Assembly: GCF_030161895.1 (NCBI RefSeq)
Contig: NZ_BSVB01000001.1
Span: 2,976,001 to 3,040,000 of the forward strand
Length of the DNA: 64,000 nucleotides
Origin: Pseudolysinimonas kribbensis
GTDB lineage: Bacteria; Actinomycetota; Actinomycetes; Actinomycetales; Microbacteriaceae
Direction: 5' to 3'
Position numbers and translations under genes: made by a program. The notes beneath the pieces were generated by a model that was not told where the DNA came from, made no database searches, and saw only the letters and a list, made by a program, of their open reading frames with translations. Positions within the stretch are counted from its first letter, which is position 1; every line of letters starts with the position of its first letter. Positions 40,065 through 49,660 of the stretch are shown here, piece by piece.

Positions 40065-40348
40065 ATGGAGTCCGTCAGAACCTGCCTGGGTTGCCGGCAG
40101 CGCGCCCCCGATCCTCACTCGTGAGAGTCGTGGCGCGCGACGGCCGGGTCGCGGTGGATGCCGCGGCTCGCCTCCCCGGGCGGGGCGCGTGGCTGCATCG
40201 CAGCCAGGCGTGCGTCGAGACCGCCCTGAAGCGCAAGGCCTTCGGCCGGGCGCTGCGGGCGGACAACCTCGACGCGACCGGGCTCCTCCAGGAGTTCGGT
40301 GTCGACACCCTCAACCAGAAGGCTGAAAAGGCTATGGACCAGTCATGA
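40065..40348 (+). CDS. YlxR family RNA-binding protein (frame broken once)
   Basis: About 94 aa. The family motif RTCLGCRQRAP opens the protein, followed by VRVVARDGRVAVD, LPGRGAWLHRSQACVETALKRKAFGRAL. The frame breaks at CCCCC 40105-40109; a sixth C joins RQRAPRSSLVRV. Without it the protein stops after 19 residues. YlxR-like proteins sit between nusA and infB in many Gram-positives and have been linked to regulation of RNase P and nucleoid functions; the role here is not known. Confidence 0.88.
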
Positions 40349-40382
40349 GCGGCTCGAAATGAGCCTCCTCACCCACTGACGT

Positions 40383-40417
40383 CCGCTCCTGTCCGGGAGC
40401 GGGCACCCTGACAGGAG
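40383..40417 (+). promoter_or_regulatory. infB leader with two mutually exclusive hairpins
   Basis: Hairpin 1: 40383-40389 (CCGCTCC) with 40396-40402 (GGAGCGG), 6-nt loop. Hairpin 2: 40386-40393 (CTCCTGTC) with 40410-40417 (GACAGGAG), 16-nt loop; its 3' arm contains the AGGAG ribosome-binding site of infB. Both use 40386-40389, so only one can form. Hairpin 2 would hide the ribosome-binding site; hairpin 1 would free it. Confidence 0.55.
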
Positions 40418-40421
40418 AAAT

Positions 40422-43133
40422 GTGGCCAACCCACGTGTGCATGAAGTCGCTGCCGATCTCGGCATCGACAGCAAGATCGCGCTCGACAAGCTCAAGGACA
40501 TGGGCGAGTTCGTCAAGAGCGCGTCGTCGAGCATCGCCCCGCCCGTCGCGCGTCGCCTGAAGGCGGCCCTCGAGGCGGACCCGAACGTCAAGGTCGCGGA
40601 GAAGCCCACGGCCTCGCCCGCGCCGCCGAAGTCCGCGACGCCGAAGTCGGCTGCCCCGGCGGCGCCGACTCCCGCTCCTGCGCCGACCCCTGCGGCGCCC
40701 GCGCCCGCGCCCGCCGAGAGTGCAGCGCCGGCCGCCGCGCCCGCGGCCGCCGCGCCGCAGGCCGACGCCCCGGATGCCGCGGCAGCGCCGCGCCCCGCCG
40801 ACGGCGGCGTCGCGCGCCCGGGCGGCCCGCGTCCCGGCGCCCCGCGTCCCGGCAACAACCCCTACGCGTCGTCGCAGGGCATGTCGCGTCCCGGAGCGCC
40901 GCGTCCCGGTAACAACCCGTTCTCGTCCACGCAGGGCATGCCGCGTCCGGGTGGGGGCAACATCCCGCGCCCTGCGGCACCCCGCCCCGGGTCCCCGCGC
41001 CCGGGGGCTCCGCGTCCCGGCGGCCCGGGTCGTCCCGGCGCCCCGTTCCAGCAGCGTCCCGGCGGCGGTCGTCCCGGCGGCGGTGGCGGCGGATTCCAGC
41101 GTCCCGGTGGCGCTCCCGGCGGCGGCGGTTACGCCGGCCGTCCCGGCGGCGGCGGTGGTCGCGGTCGCGGTCCGGGCGGCGGCACCGCGGGAGCGTTCGG
41201 TCGTGGCGGAGGCAAGAGCCGCGCCCGCAAGTCGAAGCGGACGAAGCGCGCCGAATTCGAGATGCGCGATGCCCCGACGATCGGCGGCGTCAGCGTTCCC
41301 CGTGGTGATGGCAGCACGATCATCCGGATGCGACGCGGCGCCTCGATCGTCGACTTCGCCGAGAAGATCGAGAGCCTGACCGGCTACAGCGTGCAGCCGG
41401 GCAACCTCGTGACCGTGCTCTTCCAGCTCGGCGAGATGGCCACGGCCACCGAGTCGCTGGACGAGTCCACATTCGAGATCCTCGGCGGGGAACTGGGCTA
41501 CAAGGTCCAGGTCGTCTCGCCGGAGGACGAGGACAAGGAGCTCCTGGAGGGCTTCGGTCTCGACCTCGAGCAGGAGCTCGAGGACGAGGACGAGTCCGAC
41601 CTCGAGATCCGTCCGCCGGTCGTGACCGTGGTCGGCCACGTCGACCACGGAAAGACGAAGCTGCTCGACGCCATCCGCCAGACGAACGTCGTGGCGGGCG
41701 AGGCCGGCGGCATCACCCAGCACATCGGCGCCTACCAGGTGTGGACCGAGCACGACGGCATCGAGCGCGCCATCACCTTCATCGACACCCCGGGTCACGA
41801 GGCGTTCACCGCCATGCGTGCCCGCGGTGCGCAGGTGTCGGACATCGCGATCCTCGTGGTCGCCGCCGACGACGGCATCATGCCGCAGACGGTGGAGGCC
41901 CTGAACCACATGCAGGCGGCGAACGTGCCGATCGTGGTCGCGGTGAACAAGGTCGACAAGGAGGGCGCCAACCCCGCCCGCGTGCGCCAGCAGCTCACCG
42001 AGTTCGGCCTGGTCGCGGAGGAGTTCGGCGGCGACACCATGTTCGTCGACGTCTCCGCGCTGCAGGGCAAGGGAATCCCGGAGCTCCTGGACGCCGTGCT
42101 GCTGACCGCGGATGCCGGACTCGACCTGCGTGCGAACCCGAACAAGGACGCGCGCGGGATCGCGATCGAGGCGAAGCTCGACCGGGGCCGCGGTGCGGTC
42201 GCGACCGTGCTCATCCAGTCGGGCACGCTGCACGTCGGCGACGCGATCGTCGCGGGAACGGCCTACGGCCGCGTCCGCGCGATGCACGACGAGAACGGCG
42301 ACGCGGTCGAGGAGGCCCAGCCCTCTCGCCCGGTGCAGGTGCAGGGTCTGTCGACCGTGCCCCGCGCGGGCGACACCTTCCTCGTCACCGAGGAGGACCG
42401 CACCGCCCGCCAGATCGCCGAGAAGCGCGAGGCCGTCGAGCGCAACGCCCAGCTGGCCAAGGCCCGCAAGCGGATCTCGCTCGAGGACTTCACCCGTGCT
42501 CTCGAGGAGGGCAAGGTCGAGTCGCTCAACCTCATCATCAAGGGCGACGTCTCCGGTGCCGTCGAGGCGCTCGAGGAGGCCCTGCTCAAGATCGAGATCG
42601 ACGACAGCGTCCAGCTGCGCATCCTGCACCGCGGTGTGGGTGCCGTCACCGAGTCGGACATCGACCTGGCGACGATCGACAACGCGATCGTGATCGGGTT
42701 CAACGTCCGCCCCGACGTGAAGGCACGCGAGCGCGCTCAGCGCGAGGGCATCGACGTGCGGTTCTACTCGGTCATCTACGCGGCGCTCGAGGACATCGAG
42801 AGCTCGCTCAAGGGCATGCTCAAGCCGGAGTTCGAGGAGGTGCAGTCGGGCGTCGCCGAGATCCGCGAGATCTTCCGGTCGAGCAAGTTCGGCAACATCG
42901 CCGGTGTCATCGTCCGGTCGGGCACCATCACCCGCAACGCCAAGGCGCGGGTCATCCGCGATGGCGTCGTCGTCGGCGACAACCTCGCCATCGAGTCGCT
43001 GCGGCGGTTCAAGGACGACGTCACCGAGGTTCGCACGGACTTCGAGGCCGGTATCGGGCTCGGCAAGTTCAACGACATCCAGATCGGCGACGAGATCGAG
43101 ACGATCGAGATGCGCGAGAAGGTTCGGGCGTAG
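40422..43133 (+). CDS. infB: Translation initiation factor IF-2
   Basis: 903 aa. An IF2_N start ([27 protein letters not shown]) is followed by a long Pro/Ala then Gly/Arg-rich region (about residues 65-270) typical of Actinobacteria. The GTPase core has [12 protein letters not shown] near 405, [15 protein letters not shown], and [10 protein letters not shown]; domains II-IV follow to [20 protein letters not shown]-2 brings fMet-tRNA to the 30S subunit. GTG 40422 has AGGAG 4 nt upstream, and that site is inside a hairpin (40386-40417). The frame is intact despite the GC-rich repeats. Confidence 0.97.
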   Translation: MANPRVHEVAADLGIDSKIALDKLKDMGEFVKSASSSIAPPVARRLKAALEADPNVKVAEKPTASPAPPKSATPKSAAPAAPTPAPAPTPAAPAPAPAESAAPAAAPAAAAPQADAPDAAAAPRPADGGVARPGGPRPGAPRPGNNPYASSQGMSRPGAPRPGNNPFSSTQGMPRPGGGNIPRPAAPRPGSPRPGAPRPGGPGRPGAPFQQRPGGGRPGGGGGGFQRPGGAPGGGGYAGRPGGGGGRGRGPGGGTAGAFGRGGGKSRARKSKRTKRAEFEMRDAPTIGGVSVPRGDGSTIIRMRRGASIVDFAEKIESLTGYSVQPGNLVTVLFQLGEMATATESLDESTFEILGGELGYKVQVVSPEDEDKELLEGFGLDLEQELEDEDESDLEIRPPVVTVVGHVDHGKTKLLDAIRQTNVVAGEAGGITQHIGAYQVWTEHDGIERAITFIDTPGHEAFTAMRARGAQVSDIAILVVAADDGIMPQTVEALNHMQAANVPIVVAVNKVDKEGANPARVRQQLTEFGLVAEEFGGDTMFVDVSALQGKGIPELLDAVLLTADAGLDLRANPNKDARGIAIEAKLDRGRGAVATVLIQSGTLHVGDAIVAGTAYGRVRAMHDENGDAVEEAQPSRPVQVQGLSTVPRAGDTFLVTEEDRTARQIAEKREAVERNAQLAKARKRISLEDFTRALEEGKVESLNLIIKGDVSGAVEALEEALLKIEIDDSVQLRILHRGVGAVTESDIDLATIDNAIVIGFNVRPDVKARERAQREGIDVRFYSVIYAALEDIESSLKGMLKPEFEEVQSGVAEIREIFRSSKFGNIAGVIVRSGTITRNAKARVIRDGVVVGDNLAIESLRRFKDDVTEVRTDFEAGIGLGKFNDIQIGDEIETIEMREKVRA

Positions 43134-43158
43134 TTTCTCGGGGTCGCCCCGGCTCCGT

Positions 43159-43223
43159 GGGGTGGCATCCGAAAGGCAAGAGCGGGGACCCCTGCGCCCC
43201 GATTGCCTTTCGGATGCCACCCC
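43159..43223. repeat. 21-bp perfect inverted repeat between infB and rbfA
   Basis: Arms 43159-43179 and 43203-43223 are exact reverse complements, with a 23-nt loop that holds its own GGGG/CCCC pairing. It starts 25 nt after the infB stop, between co-oriented genes. Confidence 0.8.
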
Positions 43224-43264
43224 GCCGCCGGGGCGGAGCCGGAAACTCCTTGAGGGGAGAGGAA

Positions 43265-43759
43265 ATGGCGAACGGTGATCGGGCCGCGAAGGTGGCGGAC
43301 CGGATTCGTGAGGTCATCGCGAAGCGGCTCGAGAAGGGGCTGCGCGATCCGCGGATGGGCTTCGTGACCATCACGGATGTGCGCGTGACGGGCGACCTGC
43401 AGCACGCGAGCGTGTTCTACACCGTGTACGGCACCGCCGAGGAGCGCACCGACACGGCCGCGGCGCTCACGGCCGCGACCGGCCTGCTGCGCACCGAGGT
43501 GGGCCGCAACCTCAACACGCGGCTCACGCCGTCGCTCGAGTTCATCCCGGATGCCATCCCCGAGAACGCGGCGGCGATCGAGTCGCTGCTCATCGCTGCC
43601 CGCGAACGCGACAACGAGGCCGCCGCGCTCGCGGCGAATGCGGACTACGCGGGCGAGGCGGACCCGTACGTCAAGCCGCGCGACGTCGAGACCGACGACG
43701 AGCTCGAGGACCTCGAGGAGAACGAGGCCCAGGACGACGAGGCCGGCGCCTCGTCGTGA
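43265..43759 (+). CDS. rbfA: Ribosome-binding factor A
   Basis: 164 aa. The KH-like core contains VADRIREVIAKRLEKGLRDPR, GFVTITDVRVTGDLQHASVFYTVYG and LRTEVGRNLNTRLTPSLEFIPD. The C-terminal 45 residues form an acidic tail (DDELEDLEENEAQDDEAG) beyond the usual domain. RbfA matures the 16S rRNA 5' end. GAGGGGAGAGG precedes the ATG. Downstream truB is about 9.8 kb away, interrupted by an accessory block. Confidence 0.96.
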   Translation: MANGDRAAKVADRIREVIAKRLEKGLRDPRMGFVTITDVRVTGDLQHASVFYTVYGTAEERTDTAAALTAATGLLRTEVGRNLNTRLTPSLEFIPDAIPENAAAIESLLIAARERDNEAAALAANADYAGEADPYVKPRDVETDDELEDLEENEAQDDEAGASS

Positions 43760-43777
43760 CGCGCACCGTCAGCTGAG

Positions 43778-45160
43778 TCACTCCATCGGGCGCTCGGGGC
43801 CGGATGCCGGTCCCGCCTCCGGCTGAGGTTGGCGATCCGTGTCGGTCGCGGTCTGTGCATCGGTGTCGGGATCGGAAGCAGAGCCTGGCGTCCGGGTGCC
43901 GGTCATGTCGGCCTCGGGCGGCACGAGCACGCGCAGGCGCCGCAGCGGCGAGAACACCACCGGGCCCGCCGAGAGCAGGGCGCCGACGGCGCCGACGAAC
44001 AGCGCCGGCACGAGACCGATCGCGCCCGCGAGCAGGCCGGAGCAGATGCCGCCGATCGGGATCACACCCCAGACGACGAACCGCACCGACGCGTTCATCC
44101 GGCCGAGCAGCTCGGGAGGGCAGATGCGCTGCCGGTAGCTCACCGAGGTGATGTTGAACACGAGCACGGCGAATCCGAAGACGAAGTCGCCCACGATGAG
44201 CAGCACGATCGAGATCGAGGTGAAGACCCCGGCGCTCGCCGTGATGAGCAGAGCGATGCCCAGGACGACGGCGGCGACCGGGATCACGCGCCCCTCGCCG
44301 AGGACCCGGCTCAGCGCCGAGGTGAGCACGCCCCCGAGTACGCCGCCGATGCCGCCGATCGCGAAGATCACCCCGTAGATCGACGGCGGGATGCCGAGCG
44401 TGCGCAGCGCGAGCACGGGCAGCATGGTCATGAGGATCGTGCCGAACAGGTTGCCGATCGAGACGCTCGCCACGATCCGCACCAACAGCGGCTGGTGGAT
44501 GACCCACGCCATCCCCTCGCGGATCTCGACGACGAGCGACCGCCGCGTCTCCCGCGGGGCCTTCGTCTCGCGATCCTGCAGCGACGCGATCGCGCCGAAC
44601 GACAGCAGATAGGTCGCCGCGGTCACGAGAAGGAGCACGGGGGCCGCGACGATCGCGAGCAGGCCGCCGCCGACGGCCGGCCCCGCGATCCGGGCCACCT
44701 GCATCGTCGTCTCGAGCTTGCCGTTGGCGTCGGCGATGCGGTCGGAGGGCGCCAGCTTGGGGATGAAGCTCTGGTAGCTGACGTCGAAGAACACCGAGCC
44801 GACCCCGACCGCGGTGCCGATGACGATGAGCTGCCAGAACTGCAGCGCCCCGACGAACCACAGGATGGGCAGCAGGCCGAGCAGGATCGCGCGCCCGAGG
44901 TCGACGGTCAGCATCACGCGACGCTTGATCATCCGGTCGATCCACGCCCCGGCCGGGAGTCCGAGAACCAGGAACGCGAGGGTCTCGACCGCGTTGAGCA
45001 GTCCGACCTCGAACTCGGTGGCGTGCAGGATGGTGACCGCGATGATCGGGATCGCGAGCTGCCCGAACTGCTCCCCGAACGCGCTGAAGGTCTGGCCGCC
45101 CCAGAACCGCAGGAACCCGGCGTCGCGCCAGAGCGGACGCGAGAGCGCCGGCTGGCTCAT
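43778..45160 (-). CDS. MFS transporter (MFS_3/enterobactin-exporter type)
   Basis: 460 aa with about 12 helices. It begins MSQPALSRPLWRDAGFLRFW and shows WGGQTFSAFGEQFGQLAIP, LGLPAGAWIDRMIKRRVML (motif A region) and SYQSFIPKLAPSDRIADANGK, typical of the MFS_3 group. A Gly/Asp/Thr-rich cytoplasmic tail of about 60 residues follows helix 12. The substrate is unknown. ATG 45160 overlaps the Fpg stop (ATGA), so both genes are coupled. Confidence 0.82.
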   Translation of the reverse strand: MSQPALSRPLWRDAGFLRFWGGQTFSAFGEQFGQLAIPIIAVTILHATEFEVGLLNAVETLAFLVLGLPAGAWIDRMIKRRVMLTVDLGRAILLGLLPILWFVGALQFWQLIVIGTAVGVGSVFFDVSYQSFIPKLAPSDRIADANGKLETTMQVARIAGPAVGGGLLAIVAAPVLLLVTAATYLLSFGAIASLQDRETKAPRETRRSLVVEIREGMAWVIHQPLLVRIVASVSIGNLFGTILMTMLPVLALRTLGIPPSIYGVIFAIGGIGGVLGGVLTSALSRVLGEGRVIPVAAVVLGIALLITASAGVFTSISIVLLIVGDFVFGFAVLVFNITSVSYRQRICPPELLGRMNASVRFVVWGVIPIGGICSGLLAGAIGLVPALFVGAVGALLSAGPVVFSPLRRLRVLVPPEADMTGTRTPGSASDPDTDAQTATDTDRQPQPEAGPASGPERPME

Positions 45161-46020
45161 TTGAGCAGCCGCGACAGCACGCGGTCGGCGAGGGGCTTGC
45201 CGCCCGTCTGGCAGGTCGGGCAGTACTGGAAGTTCGAGTCCGCGTAGGTCACCTGACGCACCGTATCCCCGCACACGGGGCACGCCTCGCCGGTGCGGCC
45301 GTGCACCTGCAGATTGCTCTTCTTCTCGGCCTTCAGCTGGGAGGCCGGCACGCCCTCGTCACGGGCGAGCGCCGCCCGCAGGGTCGACTGCATCGCCTCG
45401 TAGAGGAGGTGCACGTCATCCGGCGGCATGTCGGCGGGTTTGAACGGCGACATCCTCGCCGCGTGCAGGATCTCGTCGGAGTAGGCGTTGCCGATCCCGG
45501 CGATCACCGCCTGGCTGCGCAGCACGCCCTTGATCTGCGCGCGGCCCTGGGCGGCCAGGATGGCGGCGAACACCTGCTCGGTGAAGCCCGGGTCGAGCGG
45601 GTCGGGCCCGAGGCGCGCGATGCCGGGCACGTCGCTCGGGCGGTGCACGACCGAGATCGCGACGCTCTTCTTCGTGCCCGCCTCGGTGACGTCGAAGCCG
45701 GACCCGTCATCCAGGACCATCCGCGCCGCGATCGGTCCGGAGCCCGGCCGGGTGCGGACGGCGGGGGCGGCGTCGCGCCAGCGGACCCAGCCGGCCCGCG
45801 CCAGATGCATGACGAGGTGCAGGCCGGCGTCGGTCGCGATGTCGAGGAACTTGCCGTGCCGGGACACGCCGGTGATCGTCCGGCCGGCCAGCTCGGTCAG
45901 CGGCGGGTCGTAGGTCTTGAGCGCGGGGAAGAACGTGACGTCGACGCGTTCGATCACGCGACCGACCAGCCGGCCGCCCAGATCGTCGGCCAGCGCCTGC
46001 ACCTCCGGCAGCTCCGGCAT
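45157..46020 (-). CDS. Fpg/Nei family DNA glycosylase
   Basis: 287 aa. It starts MPELPEVQALADDL: P1 and E2 are the catalytic residues after Met removal, which fixes the start at 46020. HGKFLDI supplies the conserved Lys, GIGNAYSDEILHAA is the helix-two-turn-helix region and a C-terminal zinc finger has CPVC and CPTC. The enzyme removes oxidised bases. In the finger the usual Arg before Y-C is not seen (ADSNFQYC), as in Nei-like actinobacterial members, so substrate range may differ from MutM. Confidence 0.88.
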   Translation of the reverse strand: MPELPEVQALADDLGGRLVGRVIERVDVTFFPALKTYDPPLTELAGRTITGVSRHGKFLDIATDAGLHLVMHLARAGWVRWRDAAPAVRTRPGSGPIAARMVLDDGSGFDVTEAGTKKSVAISVVHRPSDVPGIARLGPDPLDPGFTEQVFAAILAAQGRAQIKGVLRSQAVIAGIGNAYSDEILHAARMSPFKPADMPPDDVHLLYEAMQSTLRAALARDEGVPASQLKAEKKSNLQVHGRTGEACPVCGDTVRQVTYADSNFQYCPTCQTGGKPLADRVLSRLLK

Positions 46021-46049
46021 GACGACCATTCTCTCCGCCCGCACGGACA

Positions 46050-46055
46050 TACGCT
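46050..46055 (+). promoter_or_regulatory. Leaderless -10 element of the GNAT gene
   Basis: TACGCT at 46050-46055, 6-nt spacer, ATG at 46062. Confidence 0.45.
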
Positions 46056-46061
46056 CGAGGA

Positions 46062-46550
46062 ATGACCGACATCGTGCGCCCGGCGGTCGCCGCGGATGCG
46101 GCGGGCATCCACATCGTGCACCGCGTGTCGTGGCTGGAGACCTACTCGCACCTCGTGGACCCGGCGGTCATCGAGCGGCGCTACGCGGACGCGGAGCTGT
46201 GGCGGGCGCGATGGCTGGGGCTCATCGCGAACGGCGTCGTGAGCGTCGCCGAGCGCGACGCCCGCGTCGTCGGCTGGGCGTATGCGGTGACCGGGCGCAC
46301 CGGAGACGGGCCCCGGGACCGCGAGCTCGAGGGCATCTACCTGCTCGCGGAGGCGCACGGGTCGGGACTCGGCCAGGCGCTGCTGGATGCGGTGATCGGC
46401 GACGCGCCGGCGTTCCTCTGGGTGGCCGACCGCAATCCCCGGGCGGAGGCCTTCTATCGCCGCAACCGCTTCGAGCGCGACGGCGCAACGGACCAGCACC
46501 GCGTCGGGCCCGGTGGCGAGACCTTGACGGCCGTGCGCATGGTGCGCTGA
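46062..46550 (+). CDS. GNAT family N-acetyltransferase
   Basis: 162 aa. The acetyl-CoA loop is LLAEAHGSGLGQALLDAVI near residue 90-110, followed by LWVADRNPRAEAFYRRNRFERDG, the end of a standard GNAT fold. The substrate is unknown. It is followed after 2 nt by an APH-type kinase gene, so the two are probably co-transcribed. Confidence 0.88.
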   Translation: MTDIVRPAVAADAAGIHIVHRVSWLETYSHLVDPAVIERRYADAELWRARWLGLIANGVVSVAERDARVVGWAYAVTGRTGDGPRDRELEGIYLLAEAHGSGLGQALLDAVIGDAPAFLWVADRNPRAEAFYRRNRFERDGATDQHRVGPGGETLTAVRMVR

Positions 46551-46552
46551 CG

Positions 46553-47302
46553 GTGGCGCCGCAGGAGGAGCCGCTCGCGGGCGGCAACGCGTCGGGCCCG
46601 GTGGTGCGCATCGGAGAGACCGTCCGCAAACCGTCGACGCCGACCACCGGCCGGGTCGCCGCCCTGCTCGATCGGCTGCACGCGGCCGGCATCGACGTGC
46701 CGCGGCACCGCGGGCGAGACGGCTACGGCCGGCAGGTGCTCGAGTACGTGCCCGGCTGCGTCGCGCAGGAGCTGCTGCCGCTCGAACCCCAGCTGCTGAC
46801 CCGGGTCGGGCGGTTGATCCGCGCCATCCACGATGCCTCGCCCGCCTACGACCGGGTCGACGGCGACTGGGAGACGCTGATCCCGGCATCCGCCCCCGAC
46901 CTCATCTGCCACAACGACCTGGCACCGTGGAACCTCGTGGTCGGCGACGGCCGGCTCGTCTTCATCGACTGGGACGGCGCCGGCCCGAGCACCCGGCTCT
47001 GGGATCTCGCGTACGCGGCGCAGACGTTCACGCTGAACGATCCCGCCCGGGATGCCGTGCTCGCCGCGGCGGACCTGCGCGCCCTCGTCGACGGCTACGG
47101 CGCCGATCCCGCCATCCGCACGGCGCTCCCGGACGCCATGGCCGAGCGCACCGACGCGATGCGGCGCCTGCTGCTCGACGGAGCCGCGAACGGTCACGAG
47201 CCGTGGGCGAGCATGCACCGCGCCGGACACGGTGCGCACTGGGAGGCGGCGACCGCGTACGTCACCTGGCACCACGACGTCTGGTCTGCCGCGCTGGCCT
47301 AA
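46553..47302 (+). CDS. Aminoglycoside phosphotransferase-fold kinase
   Basis: 249 aa. The Brenner-type catalytic motif CHNDLAPWNLVV near residue 122 and FIDWDGAGPSTRLWDLAYA near 140 identify an APH/choline-kinase-like fold. The substrate cannot be told. The N-terminus (VRIGETVRKPSTPTTGRVAALL) matches a common group in soil actinobacteria. GTG 46553; the TAA stop overlaps the stop of the convergent RNB gene by 2 bases. Confidence 0.82.
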   Translation: MAPQEEPLAGGNASGPVVRIGETVRKPSTPTTGRVAALLDRLHAAGIDVPRHRGRDGYGRQVLEYVPGCVAQELLPLEPQLLTRVGRLIRAIHDASPAYDRVDGDWETLIPASAPDLICHNDLAPWNLVVGDGRLVFIDWDGAGPSTRLWDLAYAAQTFTLNDPARDAVLAAADLRALVDGYGADPAIRTALPDAMAERTDAMRRLLLDGAANGHEPWASMHRAGHGAHWEAATAYVTWHHDVWSAALA

Positions 47303-48716
47303 GCGGCGAGCTCGAACTCCACCGAGGCCGTCGGCACGTCCGCCCGCACGAGCCGCACGCGCACGGCGGATCCGGTCTCGGGATGCCCCGCGCACGCCGC
47401 CGTGACGGCGGGGTCGGTCAGCTGCACGGTGCAGCCGTCCTTCGTCTGCGCGACGACGGTGGCATCGAACGTGTCGCCGACGCGATGGGCGAGCACCGCG
47501 GCCTCGACCGCGTCGAGGAGCGGTTCGCGACCTGGCCGGAGAGATTGCCGCCGTGCGCCATCTCGGCGGGCAGCTGCGGTAGGGCGGCGCGCACGGCATC
47601 CGACGGCTCGCGGCCGGCGACGAGCGCCTCGCACACCTGCAGCACGTACCGATCGACGAGCCGCCGCAGAGGAGCGGTGGCGTGCGCATAGGGAGCGCCG
47701 ATCGCGGCCTGCACGGTGTCGGCGGGCACCTCGCCGTCGAACGCGGTGTATCCGGCGCCGCGGAACAGGCGGGTCGCCGCATGCAGGATCGCGAGGTCGC
47801 CCGGCTCGCTGCCGTCCACGTCGTCGAGGTACTCGCCGTACGGTTCGTCCTTCGGCCACGGCCGCCCGAGGGCCTCGGTCTGCCGGCGGAACGTGTCGAA
47901 CGCCTGCGGGTCGGCCTCCGGCATCGTGCGCAGGATGCCGACCTTGCCCTGGATCATGATCTGCGCCGCCTCCATGCCGGTCAGCAGCGAGAGCTCCGCG
48001 TTCCAGCTCTCGAGCGGCTGGACCGCACGGCGCTGCAGCGCGTACCGGCCGCGGACCCGCTCGACCACCGTCTCCGGCGCCTGCAGGCTCGCTCCGCCGC
48101 GCTGCTTCTCGAGCGCCAGCCGCAGCCGACCCACCTCGGGCACGAGCCGCAGCATCTCGTCGGCGGTGCCGTCCGCGAGCTGTTTCGCGACGCCGACGTA
48201 GTCCAGCCGACGGCGGCTGCGCACCCGGGCCCGCGCCACCGTGCGCGACGTGACGTTGCCCGCGTGGTCGAGGGCGAACTGCCAGACGAACGCCCCGCGC
48301 AGCTGGCCCTCCAGCAGTGACGCCGCGCCCTCGCTCAGCACCGTCGGGTACAGCGGGATGCGGTGTCCCGCGGCGTAGATCGTCTCGCCGCGCTGATGCG
48401 ACTCGAGGTCCAGGGGCCCGCCCGGGGCGACGAAGTCGGCGATGTCGGCGATCGCGTAGAGGAAGCGGTAGCCGCCGCCGTCGCGCGCCAGGAAGAACGC
48501 CTGGTCGAGGTCCATCGATCCGGCCGGGTCCATCGTCGCGAACTCGACGTCGGTCAGGTCGGCGTCGGGCAGCGGCGTCGTCGTCGCGACCCGCTCCGCC
48601 TCGGCGATCACGTCGGGCGGGAAGTCGGCCGCGACGCCGGCCCTCCGCGGGATCGCGGCGAGCTCCCCGGCGAGCTCGGCGGCGGCGGACGGCACGGACA
48701 GGATCGGCGACGGCAC
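47299..48716 (-). CDS. RNB-domain 3'-5' exoribonuclease (frame broken once)
   Basis: About 472 aa. The RNB active-site strip reads TMDPAGSMDLDQAF near residue 65, where RNase II/R usually have DFDDA; the last Asp is Gln here. Further family motifs are YAIADIADFV, HRIPLYPTVLSEGAASLLEG, and YAHATAPLRRLVDRYV. The frame breaks near 47519-47524 (one base missing around ACCGCTCC on the minus strand), which joins NRLLDAVEAAVL. GTG 48716 follows TAACCT (48730 to 48725) by 8 nt. It likely degrades RNA; stand-alone copies without cold-shock domains are common in Actinobacteria. Confidence 0.82.
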
Positions 48717-48739
48717 GATCCGCCAGGTTACTCGGGCCG

Positions 48740-49638
48740 CTACTCGGGCAGCCGATACCCGTTCCGCGGGTCGCCGGTGACGAGGCCGTCGCGCAGCAGG
48801 CCGGCGACGGCGCGGTCGCGCTGGGCGGCATCCGGCCACAGGGCCGTCAGGGCGCTCGCGGGCACCGGGACGTCGCTTCCACGCAGCTCGCGCAGGATCC
48901 GCCCGCGCACCTGGCGATCCGATCCCTCGTAGCGCTTCTGCCGGGGGCGGTGGGACCCTCGTACGGCGGATATCCGGCCCGGCGCCACGCGCACGCCTCG
49001 GCGAGCGGGCACACCTCGCACCGTGGCGCGCGGGCGATGCACACGGTCTGGCCGAGTTCCATGGCGCCCGCGTTGACCAGCCGCGCGCGCTCGGCGTCGC
49101 CGGGCAGCTGCGAGGCCATGAGGTCGTGGTCGCGCCGGGCGTTCGCCGGGCCGGCGTCGCCCTGGCCGAGCACGGCGCGGGCCAGCACGCGGCGGGTGTT
49201 GACGTCGACGACCGGCACCCGGATGCCGTACGCGAACGACGCGACCGCACGCGCCGTGTAGGGCCCGACCCCGGGCAGCGCGAGCAGCTCGTCGACGTCG
49301 GACGGCACGATCCCGCCGTGCCGCGCCGTGATCGCGACGGCGGCGCCGTGCAGGGCGAGCGCGCGTCGCGGATAGCCGAGACGGTCCCACGCGCGCACCG
49401 CCTCGCCCGACGGCACGGCGGCGAGGGCCGCCGGAGTCGGCCAGCGCTCCAGCCACGCCTCCAGCCGCGGGATCACTCGGGCGACGGGCGTCTGCTGCAG
49501 CATGAACTCGCTCACGAGGATGCCCCACGCGCCGAAGCCGTCACGGCGCCAGGGGAGATCGCGGTGACCGGTGGCGTACCAGTCGGCGATGCGGTCGGCG
49601 ATGACGGGGAGCGAACCGGCTTCCGGGCTCGTTCGCAT
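48740..49638 (-). CDS. mutY: A/G-specific adenine glycosylase (frame broken once)
   Basis: About 299 aa. A helix-hairpin-helix GPD glycosylase: LPWRRDGFGAWGILVSEFMLQQT near residue 27, LPGVGPYTARAVASFAYG (hairpin) and VVDVNTRRVLAR with the catalytic Asp, then an iron-sulfur cluster motif C-X6-C-X2-C-X5-C (CIARAPRCEVCPLAEAC). It removes A mispaired with 8-oxoG. The frame breaks at GGGGG 48943-48947 (plus strand); a sixth base joins PTAPRQKRYEGSDRQVRG. The usual long C-terminal recognition domain is short. ATG 49638 is leaderless behind TAGGGT. Confidence 0.88.
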
Positions 49639-49644
49639 CCGATC

Positions 49645-49654
49645 ACCCTAGGCT
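49645..49654. promoter_or_regulatory. Overlapping divergent -10 elements (mutY / 49661 gene)
   Basis: Minus: TAGGGT (49650 to 49645), 6 nt, mutY ATG 49638. Plus: TAGGCT (49649-49654), 6 nt, ATG 49661. The two hexamers share the TA dinucleotide 49649-49650, so RNA polymerase cannot occupy both at once. Confidence 0.6.
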
Positions 49655-49660
49655 GGCGAC

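Noticed and set aside
40332-43220. 962-codon minus-strand open frame opposite infB
   Set aside because: Shadow frame; IF-2 on the plus strand is intact and conserved.
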